The notes beneath the pieces were generated by a model that was given only the letters and a program-made list of their open reading frames with translations, did no database searches and was not told where the DNA came from. Both the position numbers and the translations under genes were made by a program. 64,000 nt of DNA from Saccopteryx bilineata (taxonomy: Eukaryota; Chordata; Mammalia; Chiroptera; Emballonuridae), in the NCBI RefSeq assembly GCF_036850765.1, contig NC_089493.1:14013632-14077631 (forward strand), read 5' to 3'. Numbering within the stretch: the first letter of the stretch is position 1; each line of letters begins with the position of its first letter. Below, piece after piece: positions 20,947 through 32,439 of this stretch.

Positions 20947-21562
20947 TAATTTATTCATTTCTTTAGTGTTGTATAGTATTCCATGGTGTGAATATACTGA
21001 AATTTATTTATCCCATCATCAATGGAGTTTTGGATTATTTTGTTATTATGATATTGCTATGAATAATCTTAGTAAAATCTAAAGCTAACTAATATCTTTT
21101 CTCTCCTCCCAAACAATGAAAAGATCCTAACTCCAGTCACAGCACCTACTCCACAATTTAGGTCTCACATGTTAGACACTCTCATTTTAAAACAGAAACA
21201 TTTATTCAGATTTACCCATATACTTACTATTTGCTTATAATTCCTTCCTCCCTTCCCCACCCCTCAGATTACTTCTCTTCTTAGATTTCATTTAGTAGTA
21301 TCAATTGAGGGAAAACTATTTTAGTTATTTTTTGTTGGAAATTCTTATTTTTTTCTGTTTTCTTAAAATATAGTTTTGCTAGGTATAAAATACATTTTTG
21401 CTAGGTATAAAAATTTAGTTTTCTCTCAATACATCAGAGATAGTCCATTGTTTTTTGCCATCTACTGCTGAGAAATCAATGCTAAGTCTTAATTGCCACT
21501 TGTCACTGGAGGTATTCGTTTTTCAAGAGTACGTTATGGCTGCTTTGAAGACATTGGTTTTT

Positions 21563-21576
21563 TTTGTGCTACAGAG

Positions 21577-21617
<41 letters not shown>

Positions 21618-21918
21618 TATGAGAAGAATCAGCTGGTAGTTGTGGCCCTTAGTTGTTTATTGATTGCTTCTCATATGTGCCTTGACCCCTGAGGGGGTGC
21701 TCCAGCTGGCTTGCTCAAGCCAGTGACCTTGGGCTCAGGCCAGAGACCATAGGATCATTTACATGATCCTGTGCTTAAGCCAGTGACACCATGTTCAAGC
21801 TGGTGAGCCTGCACTCAAGTTGGAGGAGCCCACACTTAAGCAAGCAACCTCAGGGTTTCAAATCTGGGATCTCAGCATCCCAGGTCAATGTATCTACTGT
21901 GCTGCCACCTGGTCAGGC
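21563..21918 (-). mobile_element. tRNA-related SINE, long 'GGTGACC' variant
   Basis: Minus-strand head: CCTGACCAGGTGGCAGCACA. The body has several CTCAAGC..GTGACC blocks (21700-21850) and a GATA/GAGA tail at 21577-21616. The host word TTGAAGACATTGGTTTTTT (21545) recurs as CTGAAGACATTCTTTTTG (21918), an imperfect target duplication. Confidence 0.88.
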
Positions 21919-22330
21919 TGAAGACATTCTTTTTGTCTTTGGTGTATTATAAATTGTCTAGATATGTATTTCTTTTTAATGTATTTTTCCAGCTTGGGAT
22001 ATTTGTGTGTGTGTGTGTGTGAATTTGTAAATTTTTTTATTAGTTCTGGAAGATTCTCAAAATTTATCTCTGCTTTGTACACTTTTATATCTGAATTTCA
22101 GATTAGGTATTTGTTAGATTTTTTTTCCTCTTTTTTCTGTTTTAACTCATTTTCATATTTTCTGTCTCTATATCTTTATGTGCTCTCGTCTAGGTAATTT
22201 TTTCAGTCCTCTTCATTTCCCCTATCTACTCTGTGTAATCCTGCTTGCGATTTATCTGCTTGTTTATTTCTCTTTTTTTTTTATTAAAACACTTATTTTA
22301 CATTTTGTCTCTTAGCTTTGTAATATGAAG
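21919..22330 (-). mobile_element. decayed L1-derived AT-rich sequence
   Basis: It continues the antisense L1-like host of the SINE: CTTTTTGTCTTTGGTGTATT, a CTTTTTAATGTATTTTTCCAG block, TGGAAGATTCTCAAAATTT and similar words resemble the antisense L1 5' region. A (TG)n run lies at 22005-22021. The assignment is weak because divergence is high. Confidence 0.4.
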
Positions 22331-23154
22331 GCTTTGCAGGTTCGGTTCCACCATCTAATATTTCCGCTGCTTGTTCATGATGCGTCGTCTCCTTGTGTCT
22401 GTGTGTGTCAGTCGTTTTTGGTTTGCTTTGTTGTATTTTGCTGTGACCTTGTGTTTGTTTCTTTGTTTATTTGAGACTATGTCAGTGAAAATTCTTTAGG
22501 GTTTAAATTGAAGGTGAGTTTCTCTCAATATTGCAGGTTTTTTTCTGCCAGGTGCCTGGGGTCATCATCAATCTATAAACCAAGGACTTACGATTCTTAG
22601 CTTGAGGTTTTGGGGATGAACTCCCTAACAAATCCTTACCTGAAACCCATATGAGAGCTGTCTTGTGCTTACAAATTTTCAGTCAAGACTTTTACACTTC
22701 AAATCATCACTAATTTTGCAGACAGGCAATTCTGGTTGTCTTTTGGAATTTCATCCTTAGCATGGCACCTCCTATTATACTTTGGACTGCTGTGGGCCCT
22801 GGTTTCGTCAGTGCCACCAAGTTTTTGCACTGTCTCCTGTGCTCTACTAAGGTGTCAAAACAGAAGCTCAAGTTCTCCCAGTTTTGTAAATGTCTTCAAG
22901 GCAGAAGTTGATAGAAGAGTTATGTTCTGAGTATGCTTCATTTTCTTGTTGGATCATAAATACATTTCAAACTATTTTTGAGGAAATATTTTTTCCAGCA
23001 TTTTCAGTTTTTGTCATAGGATTGTACGAGTATTACTTCTGCAATACTGCCAAAAAAAACCCAAAACACCCCACACCAAAACCCAAAAAAACTTCTGTTC
23101 TCTTCCTCTTTATATTCATTCTTTAATGGTCCTAATATTCCTTGAAACATAGAA
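22331..23154. other. unclassified AT-rich DNA
   Basis: No exon recognised. Parts (22500-22760) may be further decayed L1. An A/C-rich run lies at 23050-23090. Confidence 0.35.
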
Positions 23155-23510
23155 ACACCTCAGGGCAATGATGACTGGAATCATATGTACAGAAAGCAAT
23201 TGAGAAAAAAGCCCACTTGATATTTTCATAATATTACCTCCTTCTACACATATTCAAGGGTGTGATGAGACCTAATATGTATTAGTTCAGGTAACACTAG
23301 CCGCCTTAATAAACTCAGCATAGTGCGATGCACTGAGACAACAGAAGTTTTGGGTGATGGGTATGCAACATAATTGAACGACAAGATAACCTGGACATGT
23401 TATCTTTGAATATATGTATCCTGATTTATTGATGTTGCCCCATTAAAAAAATAAAATTATTTAAAAAAAAAAGAAAATAAAGTTTGCTGAGAAAGGCAAA
23501 AAAAAAAAAA
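23155..23510 (+). mobile_element. L1 3' end
   Basis: It ends with GGGTGATGGGTATGCAACAT, ATAATTGAACGACAAGATAA, CCTGGACATGTTATC and AATAAAATTATTTAAAAAAA. The minus-strand L1 at 47840-48757 carries the same 3' UTR order, so both belong to one bat L1 lineage. The poly-A lies at 23462-23511. Confidence 0.8.
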
Positions 23511-25391
23511 GTTCATCTTTTACATATCCAATATGAGTGTGCTCATTAGGGGATGGCTCTCATTTAGGAGGTGATTTGGAGAACCAGGCACTTTCCATAC
23601 TGTGACTCTGCCATTTTCAACCTATGAGTCCCAAAATTATTGTGCTTATTTGAATTACACTGGCAAAAAAACCCCAAACAAACAAAACCCTGTAAAGTAC
23701 ATGGAGACTAGTAAGTGACAGGTTTTTACCAGCTGGTCCTAAATGTTGACATTCTACTTCTTTTCCTATTCCAATTAGCTAATATTTGGGAAAACTGCCA
23801 CATCTGACTGCGCAGAGGGGTTGCTGGGAGAGGTAGTCATAGTCAGGACCTGAGCCTAGGGTGGAGAAGAGGCAGGTTGAACAGGCTGCAAGTCTGTTTC
23901 TTGCATGTATTTCCTCTCTGAAACTTCAGCCCAACCTGATTGCTTACTTCTCTGAGCTCCTAGTTCATTTATAATCAGTGCCACCAAGTCTAGGATCTAA
24001 TTGTCCCGAATTAATCCATGCTTCTATAGTTTAAATTCCCATCTACATAATAACTACCTGGAAGGTGTGGATTTTGTGTTGATCTTTAGAAAATGGCTCC
24101 TACCACTCAGTTTAGAACATGCAGGGTGCTCTGAAAAAAACTAACCCTCTGAAGGAAAGGAGAATGTTCTTGTTCTAAGGAGCTACCTGCTAGGATATTT
24201 AGAGATCCGGTGTTGTGGTTTACAACTTATTCATTGTACGTTTTCTTCAACTTACCTTCTTAGATTTGACGTTTTGTGAAAATAAGTATTTAGAGGGGAA
24301 AAAAAATTAAGCCCCCGCTGTTTGGAGGGGGCTTTACAAACATTAGTGGCATTTCCATGGGGGATTAGTTTCACTGAAATCAACTCTTTCAGCTTCCTCT
24401 AGGTTCTTATGAGAATTCATTCCGTCACTCTGGAAATATTTGTTGCTGTCTACAGAGCACGAGGTACTTTCGAGTAGCTCCGTGGAGGGAGGTGATCAAT
24501 ACAGATGAGACCCTGCCGTGGAGTGGACTGGATGAGAGAGTGCAGACACCCTGCTCAGAGTGGAGGAAGACCTTTAGAGTCGACTTTGTGACTGACACAG
24601 TGGTGGTGGGGGGTTCTAGGTTATTTGTATGATGTGAAAGAAAACAGCTTTGTGCTGTCTCAAGTCAGTCAGTAGAGACCTTGGGTTCCTCTTCCCTTGG
24701 TTTTAGGCCTTGCTTAATGAGGCCAACTGTTCTTCAGGCCAGTATTTAGTACATCAACAAATAGAGGAGTTTAGATCTTGAACCCCCCAGGGCTACAGAT
24801 AATCTAAGCTGAATGGAACCCTGGGTGATTGGCCTCAATATCACTCTCTACTGGAGTTTCACTCACTTCTTATTGCTAGGCTGAGTGTTTTTCAACACTT
24901 CGTTTTTAATTTCTGTTGCTATTGGTCTTAGTAAATGAGAATGACGTATGAACCTCAGTTAAATGGTAGAAATCATGATTTGTTTTCTTTTCATTGAGTG
25001 GTTTTCTTTCTCGACTGCACTGTATTGTGGATGGAAACACACTAACATCTTAGCAACTAATCTATTATCCACCTGCTCGGATGCAAACACAATACATGTG
25101 GCAAATTACTTTATATGCTGATAAAGCCTATGTTTTGGAAAAATATTGGGCTGTTTATATACAAAACATTGTTTTGAATCAAGCCATCTAAAATATGCAG
25201 ATGAATAATAGGGAGTTGTATCCTGAATAGGATCATCAAAATTCCATAAAGGGTAAGGCTGCAAAGTACAAGATGTGGTGAGTCTATAATTAGGTATTGA
25301 CTGTATTTTATTTTGATTGAGCATCTCCTTGGGCTGAGCCCTGGCACTGGTCAGAGACCAGCTCTGCATCCCAGAGGCTTTCACTCTAGAT
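23511..25391. other. unique non-coding DNA
   Basis: About 1.9 kb without a recognised element, apart from short A-runs. There are no convincing exons. The GCCCCCGCTG...GGGGGCTT inverted word near 24312-24335 is a short GC hairpin candidate. Confidence 0.4.
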
Positions 25392-26047
25392 CAGCGATTT
25401 TCAACCCTTTTCATCTCATGGCACATATACACTAATTACTAAAATCTTGTGGCATACCAAAAAATACATTTTTTTTTTTTTTGCCGATCTGACCAAAGAA
25501 AGAGGTATAATTTTGATTCCTTCACAACAGATGTCTATTGTGTTGGGTATTGTCATTTTTAAATTAACAATCTAAGGGGAAAAGAGGTCAGTGCCCCTAA
25601 GTAGTCAGGTATTGCATGTTTTAAAAATCCTTGCAGCACACTGGTTAAAAATCGCTGCTCTTGGCCCTGGCCAGTTGGCTCAGTGGCAGAGCATCGGCAT
25701 GGTGTGCAGTAGTCCCGGGTTTGATTCCTGGCCAGGGCACACAGGAGAAGCGCCCATCTGCTTCTCCACCCCTTCCCCTCTCCTTCCTCTCTGTCTCTCT
25801 CTTCCCCTCCTGTAGCCAAGGCTCCATTGGAGCAAAGTTGGCCTGGGTGCTGAGGATGGCTCTATGGCCTCTGCCTCAGGCGCTAGAATGGCTCTGGTTG
25901 CAACAGAGCAACACCCCAGATGGGCAGAGCATCGCCCCCTGGTGGGCATGCTGGGTGGATCCCGGTCGGGCGCATGTGGGAGTCTGTCTGACTCCTTCCC
26001 TGTTTCCAACTTCAGAAAAATACAAAAAAAAAAAAAAAAAATTGCTG
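25392..26047. mobile_element. hAT-type non-autonomous element interrupted by a SINE
   Basis: The terminal inverted repeats are CAGCGATTTTCAACC at 25392 and GGTTAAAAATCGCTG at 25643-25657. The second, slightly altered copy of the end (AAAAATTGCTG) follows the SINE at 26037-26047. Outside the composite, CTCTAGAT (25384-25391) and CTCCAGAT (26048-26055) are an 8-bp target duplication with one mismatch, the hAT signature. The element proper is about 266-280 bp and has no transposase. Confidence 0.88.
25661..26036 (+). mobile_element. long tRNA-derived bat SINE, inserted in the hAT end
   Basis: The head GGCCCTGGCCAGTTGGCTCA starts at 25663; the B box is near 25718-25732 (GGTTTGATTCC). The body carries ATCGCCCCCTGGTGGGC at 25931-25947 and ends in a CAGAAAAATAC A-tail. 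The target duplication AAAAATCGCTGCTC (25647) and AAAAATTGCTGCTC (26037) has one mismatch and is made of hAT terminal sequence plus flank. Confidence 0.95.
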
Positions 26048-26055
26048 CTCCAGAT

Positions 26056-27049
26056 GATGATTCAGGTGGCAAATCTAGCTTCCCAAGTGCCAAGGCAGGA
26101 CAAGCTCTTTACTTGCTGTGTTGTTTCTTTCATGGACCAGGGCATAGAATTTCTAACAGGCGAGAGGAGAGTACAGCAATTCTAATAAAATAGATGAAGG
26201 TAGGGAGGGGCGGTGCACAGTGCTCTTCTTGGAAATTGATGTTCACTTTCTTCTCATCACTAAGGCCTCTCTTATCTTTTTTAGAAACATTTTTTCTCTT
26301 GTTTGGAAAAGTTTCCAAAGCTACTCTTTTGGAGGTACCAAGTCTCAGCCAAGGACTTGATTGAGTTACAGAGTTCAGAACTAGCAGTCTGGGTGGAATA
26401 GTTAACTTCCTCTATTGATACAACGAGCTACTGATGGTCTTTTCCCACATTGAGCAAGGGCTCATTTCTATCCTTAATACCAAATTCTCAGTCACTACCA
26501 AGGGAAGAGACAAGACTTCCATATTCTTGATATGGCCAGTGTGATTTTAAAATTAATTTATATTTTTAGGCAAAGTATCCCATACCTTATTATTGGGAAG
26601 ACTGCATATCCTGATTTGTTTGTGGTAGTTTTGGTTTATGCCCCCTGCCCCAATGTAATTATTCATAATAAGTGCCTCTTTTCATTTTTCAAAAGTGTCC
26701 TGGTGTATATGATAAACTGTGGTCACCTCATTTACAATGGTTGCCAATGTGTCTATCGATGACTTTGTTCAGACCAACTCTTCTGCTGAGAAAAGATGCT
26801 TAAAATTAAAATGGAAAAAAAAAAGGTCAGTTTGGAAGCATTGGATAGCCATCAAGGCAATGAGGAGTGCCAGAACCAAGATTAGGGAGGAGGAGAGTCC
26901 TAGGAGAGTTGAGCCTAGCTTGTGGATCCTTTTATTGAGATAGCTGTCAATTCTAAAAGTGGTGACTAGGAGACTGTGGGACAGAGTAGAACTTTCAGCA
27001 AAGTCATGGTGTTGGAGGCATGGTACTTGTGTTGAGGACATGCCAAAAA
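26056..27049. other. unique or unclassified DNA
   Basis: No exon recognised. Positions 26540-26760 (ATATCCTGATTTGTTTG, CAAAAGTGTCCTGGTG, TGGTCACC) may be a decayed DNA transposon, but I cannot name the family. Confidence 0.35.
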
Positions 27050-28054
27050 GCAGAAGCCCTAGTAAACAACTTTCATTTGGACCCTGAAGTCAGGATGAAC
27101 CAGAAATAGAAAAATTCTCACAGGGACTGAAGCCAAAAATCAAATATTTTCAGATTAGTGTCCTGAGCTTAAGTGCCTGCCAGAAGCCAAAGTAAAAAGC
27201 CTCTTGGGAGGAACAGACATCTTTCAGAGCCTCATGTTATCATTAGAGTTTTTCATGTACTACATCTGTCACCCAATGAAAATGACAAGACATGATTAAA
27301 AACAAAGAAAAAAAAAACCTGTTAAATGAGATAGACCTACACAGATCCAGATTGTAGATTAATCATGTATGGCTTTCTAAAATAACTGTGATAAATATAT
27401 ACAAATAATTAAAATATAAGATTTAAAAATTTGCCAGAAAACTGAAAATTATAAATAAGAACCAAGATTGGAAAAATAGAGTTACTGAAGTTACTACATA
27501 AATAAATGAACTTTTTAGGATGATGGAAATCCTCTAAGCCTGTACAACTGATTTAATATACTGAAACCATTAAATGTCCATGTATAATAGGTAAACTTTA
27601 TGGTATGAAAATTATACTTAATAAAGCTGTGAGTTCAGGGGACTTGACACAGCTGAAGAGAGAGTTAATGAACTAGAAAATAAGGCAGAAGAAAATACCC
27701 AAAATACAACATGGAGAGGCAAAATGATGGAAAATAAATACAGGAGTCTACAAGACATGTAAAATGAGGTGGAATGCCCTAATATACATGTAATTGGAGT
27801 TTCAGTAGAGGAAGAGAGAGAAAATGGGACAGAACAATATAATTGGAAAAATGACTGAGAATTTCCCAAAAATGATAAATGACACAAAGCCACAGAATTA
27901 AGAAGCCCTAGGACACCAAGCAGAGTTGCTACAAAGAAACTTCACCTATAAGCAGCACAGTAAGATGTCTGAAAACAGAAACAAAGAGAAAAGCTGAAAA
28001 GCAGTCAGGGCTGAAGGAGTGGGCACCTCTTGCCTTCAAAGGAGCAACAGTAAG

Positions 28055-28284
28055 GTCCTGGCTGGATTGCTCAGTGGATAAAGCATCATCCAGGTGCACC
28101 AAAGTCATGAGTTTGATCACCAGTCAGGGCACATACAAGAAGCAATCACTGAGTACACAACTATATGGAACAACTAAGTGGAATAGTGAGTTGATACTTC
28201 TCGTTCTCTCTATCCCATTCCCTCTATTTCTTTTGTTCTCTCTCTCTCTCTTTCTCAAATCAATGGATTTTTTTTTATTTAGAA
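28055..28284 (+). mobile_element. Ves-like SINE inside the old L1
   Basis: Head TCCTGGCTGGATTGCTCAGT; A and B boxes present (B box near 28109-28121); CT-rich 3' part. The target duplication AAAGGAGCAACAGTAAG is perfect over 17 bp (28038-28054 and 28285-28301) and is L1 ORF1 sequence. Confidence 0.95.
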
Positions 28285-30067
28285 AAAGGAGCAACAGTAA
28301 GACTGACAACTTACTCTTCAATTCAAACAATAGATGTCAGAAGAAAATGGAGTAATATCTTCAAATTGCTAAAAGAAAATAACTGTTAAACATGAATTCT
28401 ATCTCTGCCTAAAAATTCCTCAAAAATGAAGAAAAACTAAACTTTTTAATCATTATCATGAGCAGATATGTTCTAAAGGAAATCTTAAGGGCATCATTTG
28501 GACAGAAGGAAAAGTATTTCCTCTCAAATCTCAGAAATGTAAGAAGGCATGAAGATCAATAGCATTAATAATTGTATAGTTAAATATAAATAAATATTGA
28601 CTATACAAAACAATAATTATGTCTTGTGGAGTTGAAAATATATAAAGAATAATATATATGATCAAACTAGAAGTTAAGTCTGGAAAGATTAATGAAGTTA
28701 AATTGTGCAAAAGTCCTTAAATCATATAGGAAGTAATAAAAAACTTTTATTAGCCATTAATAAGTCAAGAATGCATGTTTTAAACTCTAGATAATCTTTA
28801 AAAGGACAATGAGGGGATATATAATAACCCAAGAGAAGAGGAAAATAGAATAATAAAAATACTTGTAATTCAAAAGAAGGTAGAAATAAGGGGTAAAAGA
28901 TCCAAATTAAAAAATAGTAGGTTAAGCCCAAATTTATGAACAGTTATATTTTAAAAATAGAATAAGTCCTCTGTTTCATATAAACAGAGTAAATATTCTA
29001 GTTAAAAATTAAATACTATCAAATTGGATTTTTAAAAAACTGTATGCTGCTTTAAAGAGACATTCCTTACTTTAGAAGATACAGAAGGACCAAACATAAA
29101 AGGATGAAAGAGCTGTACCATGCAAACACCAACCAAAAGAAAGATTGTGTAGATACACTAATATCAGATAAAGTAGACCACTTAAGAGGTAAGAAATACT
29201 ATTAATGATGCAGAAAGCTATTTCATAATGAAAAAGATTCAACTCACCAAAAAAATATAATATTTCTAAATTTTCATGTTGTTAAATAAGCACATACTTG
29301 TAAGACCTACAAGGAGATATTCTATATTAGAAATTTTAACATATCTCTCCTAGTCATTATTATAGCCAGCAGTCAAATAAAAATCAGTTAGGATATAGAC
29401 AGTTTGAACAAAATTAATTAACAACTCGACATAAATATAAAATTGTTCCCTCAGCAAATATAGAATGCTCCTTCCAAGAGCACATAGAATGTTTGACAAC
29501 ATTTCCCATATTCTGAGTCATTAGCAACTCAGCAAATTTCAAAGGATTGAAATCATACAGTGTTTATTTTTATATCATAGTGACATAAACTAGATTAAAT
29601 AACAAAAAAGGTAACTGAAAAATTTCCATTTGTTTAGAAATTTACAATCATGAATAAAGAAATAGATAATGTTTAGAAATTAATAACAAGGAAATATGAC
29701 ATCCCAAATATGAAATGCTGCTAAAGCCATATTTAGAGGGACATTTATAGCCTCAATGATATACGTTAAAAAAAAACAGAGGCTTTAAAATAAATAACCT
29801 AAACATTACTGTGAAGATATTAAATAAGAACAAAAATTAAATTTAAAAAAGAGATAGGAGGAAGGAAATAAAAATGAGAAGAAAGTAATGAAATAGAAAA
29901 GAGATACCCCACAGAGAGACTCAGCAGAGGTAAAGGACTAATAAAATTGATAAATCCTGGTGAAACTAATCAAGAAAAAAGAGCACAAATAACCAAAATA
30001 AGGTACGAAACAAGGAATATCACTATATTTAAAAGGTAATAAAGGGAGAAATATGAATACCCTAAGG

Positions 30068-30398
30068 CAGGGGTCCCCAAACTTTTTACACAGGGGGCCA
30101 GTTCACTGTCCCTCAGACCATTAGAGGGCCAGACTATAAAAAAAACTATGAACAAATCCCTATGCACACCGCACATATCTTATTTTAAAGTAAAAAAACA
30201 AAACAGGAACAAATACAATATTTAAAATAAAGAACAAGTAAATTTAAATCAACAAACTGACCAGTATTTCAGTGGGAACTATGCTCCTCTCACTGACCAC
30301 CAATGAAAGAGGTGCCTCTTCTGGAAGTGCAGTGGGGGCCGGATAAATGGCCTCAGGGGGCCGCATGCGGCCCGCGGGCCGTAGTTTGGGGACCCCTG
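30068..30398. mobile_element. non-autonomous hAT element, 331 bp
   Basis: The terminal inverted repeats are CAGGGGTCCCCAAACT at the left and AGTTTGGGGACCCCTG at the right, 16 bp and perfect. A perfect 8-bp target duplication, CCCTAAGG, lies at 30060-30067 and 30399-30406. A CpG-rich sub-terminal block (GCGGCCCGCGGGCC) at 30368-30381 and an A-rich middle complete it. There is no transposase, so it was mobilised in trans. It splits the old L1 ORF2. Confidence 0.97.
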
Positions 30399-30671
30399 CC
30401 CTAAGGCAATATTATGAAATGAAATTTATTTTATTAAATGAAAATTTTAAAGAAATGGACACATTTCCTAAAAATGCCATTTATCAAAACTGACATAAGG
30501 GAAATAACAATCTGAGGAGCCCTATATCTACACATATGAATATATAATTAAAACCCTGCCACAAGGACAACTTGAATATTTAAGGAAGAAATAACATGCA
30601 TTTTTCATAGATTGTTTCAAATAATGAAAAAAGAAGAAACACTACAAAATCATTTCAAGAGGTCAGCAGAG

Positions 30672-30865
30672 GACCTGGCCAGGTAGCTCAGTTGGTTAGA
30701 GCGTCATCCAGATACAACAAGGTTGAGGTTTGATCCCCCATCAGGGCACATACTAGAATCAACCAATGAATGCATGAATGAGTGGAACAACAAATTGATG
30801 TTTCTCTTTCTTTCTCTCTCTCTCTCCCTCCTCCCCCCCCGAAATCAATTTTTTTTTTAAAAAAA
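30672..30865 (+). mobile_element. Ves-like SINE inside the old L1
   Basis: Head GGACCTGGCCAGGTAGCTCA; a TTGGTTAGAGCGTCATCC block; B box GGTTTGATCCCC; AATCAACCAATGAATGCATG; then (TC)n. A short target duplication, AGGTCAGC, flanks it (30660 and 30866). Confidence 0.93.
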
Positions 30866-30910
30866 AGGTCAGCTGAATTTTGATACTAAACCCTGATAGT
30901 GTAAGAGAGA

Positions 30911-31744
30911 AAATTAACACCAAGTACCATGGTCCTGGGAGCCACAACCATGGACTCCTACGGCCCTACTTGGTTTGGAGGGGAAAGAGCAGTTGTGGGG
31001 GAAGGGTAGATGGGATTGCTCTGGGAACTGAAGCCCACAGACTTTTTCCCTATTTTCTGGGCACTAAAAAATCCCCTGAAATGTTCCTCTAACCTGAGAC
31101 AGGGTGAAAGCTCCTAAAAACACAATTTAAATTAAATTTTCAAATGAGGTCCAGAGTTCATTAGAAGAAATAAAGCAATGTCATGTCGCTTGCACTAAAC
31201 TTGCACCAATTGTGGAGCAACGTATGCCCATTATAAATGAAACCAGCTCAAGACCCTCCGGAAACACATATTTGAGGGAGAGCAGTCTTGCTTTTGGAGG
31301 AAGGATCAGGCAATCAAGTTTGGTACAAAGAATCCTATAGATGGGGACTGGGCAGGGCTGGGGGATCTTCTAGAAATCACCTCTTTCCTTCCCTTGCCCC
31401 AAATCTTCAGTAGGTTGAGATCCATCTCGTTTGAAGGGTTTGGGGAAAGTGGAATCCACTTTGGCAGCGGGATATGGCCCATAACTCTTGCCTGTATTTG
31501 TGTGATTACTCAGCTTGACTGAGAACCCCACATGGTGGAATCTGTGCACAGAACAAATTTTAGTTAAAAAAATTCTCAGCCGGGTAGTCCTAGAACACTG
31601 AGAGCTTATAAAACTCTTCATAATCTGGAATGAAATGATTTCTCCCAAAATCTCCATGAGAAACTCATTTTGTTTAGCCACTTTATAGATGATGAAGTTT
31701 CTGCGCCTAGTGTACAAGTTTCCCAGGCAACTTGTTTCTTGAAA
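30911..31744. other. unique non-coding DNA
   Basis: No recognised repeat. The longest open frame on the minus strand (31370-31717) has no recognisable domain and no codon-like composition, so I do not call it a gene. Confidence 0.4.
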
Positions 31745-31957
31745 ATCTTTTTTATTTATTTATTTTTTAGCAATTTTAATTTTAGAGGACTTTTTGACTT
31801 GAAAGAGGGAGAGAGAGAAAGAAAACTCAATTTGTTGTTCCACTTGTTTATGCATTCATTAGATGATCTTGTATGTACCCTGACTGGGGTTCAAACCTGC
31901 AACCTTGGTATATTATTGTATGATACTCTAACCAACTGAACTGCCCAGCCAGGGGCT
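31745..31957 (-). mobile_element. Ves-like SINE
   Basis: TTTATTTATTTATTTTTTAG on the plus strand, a GAGAGAGAAAG section, TTGTTGTTCCACTTGTTTAT and a CCCTGACTGGGGTTCAAACC block (B-box complement) end in GCCCAGCCAGGGGC. Typical Ves order, read on the minus strand. Confidence 0.88.
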
Positions 31958-31986
31958 GGTAAATCCTAAGAGCAGAGTTTCTATTT

Positions 31987-32186
31987 TTTTTTTCAATTTT
32001 AATTTTATTGATTTTATAGAGAGATGAAAGAGGAGGCGTGGAGAGAGAAGTATCAACTCATAGTTGCTTCACTTTAATTTTTCATTGATTGCTTGTCATA
32101 TGTGCCTTGACCGGGGAAGCCCAGGGTTTTAAACCGGCCTCAGCATTCCGGGTTGGTGCTTTATCTGCTGTGCCATGAAAGGCCAG
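31987..32186 (-). mobile_element. short tRNA-derived SINE
   Basis: Minus-strand head: CCTGGCCTTTCATGGCACAG. The B-box complement lies near 32125-32137. GCAGAGTTTCTATTT (31972) and GCAGAGTTCCTATTC (32187) form a target duplication with two mismatches. Confidence 0.88.
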
Positions 32187-32231
32187 GCAGAGTTCCTATT
32201 CTTGATTGATTTTCTAGACTTCACTAGAAAT

Positions 32232-32375
32232 ACTAATGTGGGCATTGGAGTCAAATAACTTCAGGTTCAAATTCTGACTTTGCTGCCAATTACCAGGATG
32301 ACCTTGACAAGAGTTCTGGAAACCTCAATTTTCTCTTCTTCACAAAAGCAGTAACTTATAAAATTAGGAACAAAT
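32232..32375 (+). mobile_element. MIR fragment
   Basis: GGCATTGGAGTCAAATAACT, a CAGGTTCAAATTCTGAC block, CTGCCAATTACCAGGATGAC, CTTGACAAG and CTCAATTTTCTC follow the MIR consensus order closely. Confidence 0.75.
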
Positions 32376-32439
32376 ATAGGAAAATGTATTTACTTATTCA
32401 TATTTTATTTATTGAGCAAATATTATTGGGTATCTTTTC

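Larger units (their letters stand above)
20230..21545 (-). mobile_element. decayed L1 (minus strand), broken by two SINEs
   Basis: Three blocks belong to old L1 sequence: 20230-20290, 20611-20715 and 20947-21545. The reading TTCAACATTATATTTCTGAG, then GTTGTATAGTATTCCATGGT and GAATATACTGAAATTTATTT, is the antisense of an L1 ORF2 3' region. The later TTTTGCTAGGTATAAAAT blocks resemble antisense L1 5' sequence, so two different old L1 copies may be involved. It carries no intact reading frame. Confidence 0.6.
27050..30910 (+). mobile_element. old decayed L1 (L1M age): ORF1 region to early ORF2
   Basis: Colinear with mammalian L1M. ORF1-type sequence occupies about 27340-28430 (GAAGAGAGAGTTAATGAACT near 27655; AGATGTCAGAAGAAAATGGA after the SINE). 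An inter-ORF stretch follows (ATATTGACTATACAAAACAA near 28594). ORF2 endonuclease-type sequence runs from about 29090 (CCATGCAAACACCAACCAAA) to 29900, and reverse-transcriptase-type sequence from about 29940 to 30910. All frames are broken. A short different L1 3' end may be nested near 27500-27620. Three later insertions interrupt it (28055, 30068 and 30672). Confidence 0.75.

Noticed and set aside
25661..26185. 174-codon open frame beginning in the 25.66-kb SINE.
   Set aside because: It is SINE sequence in one frame; similar peptides appear at 34.6, 40.7, 43.7 and 47.5 kb because the same SINE is present.
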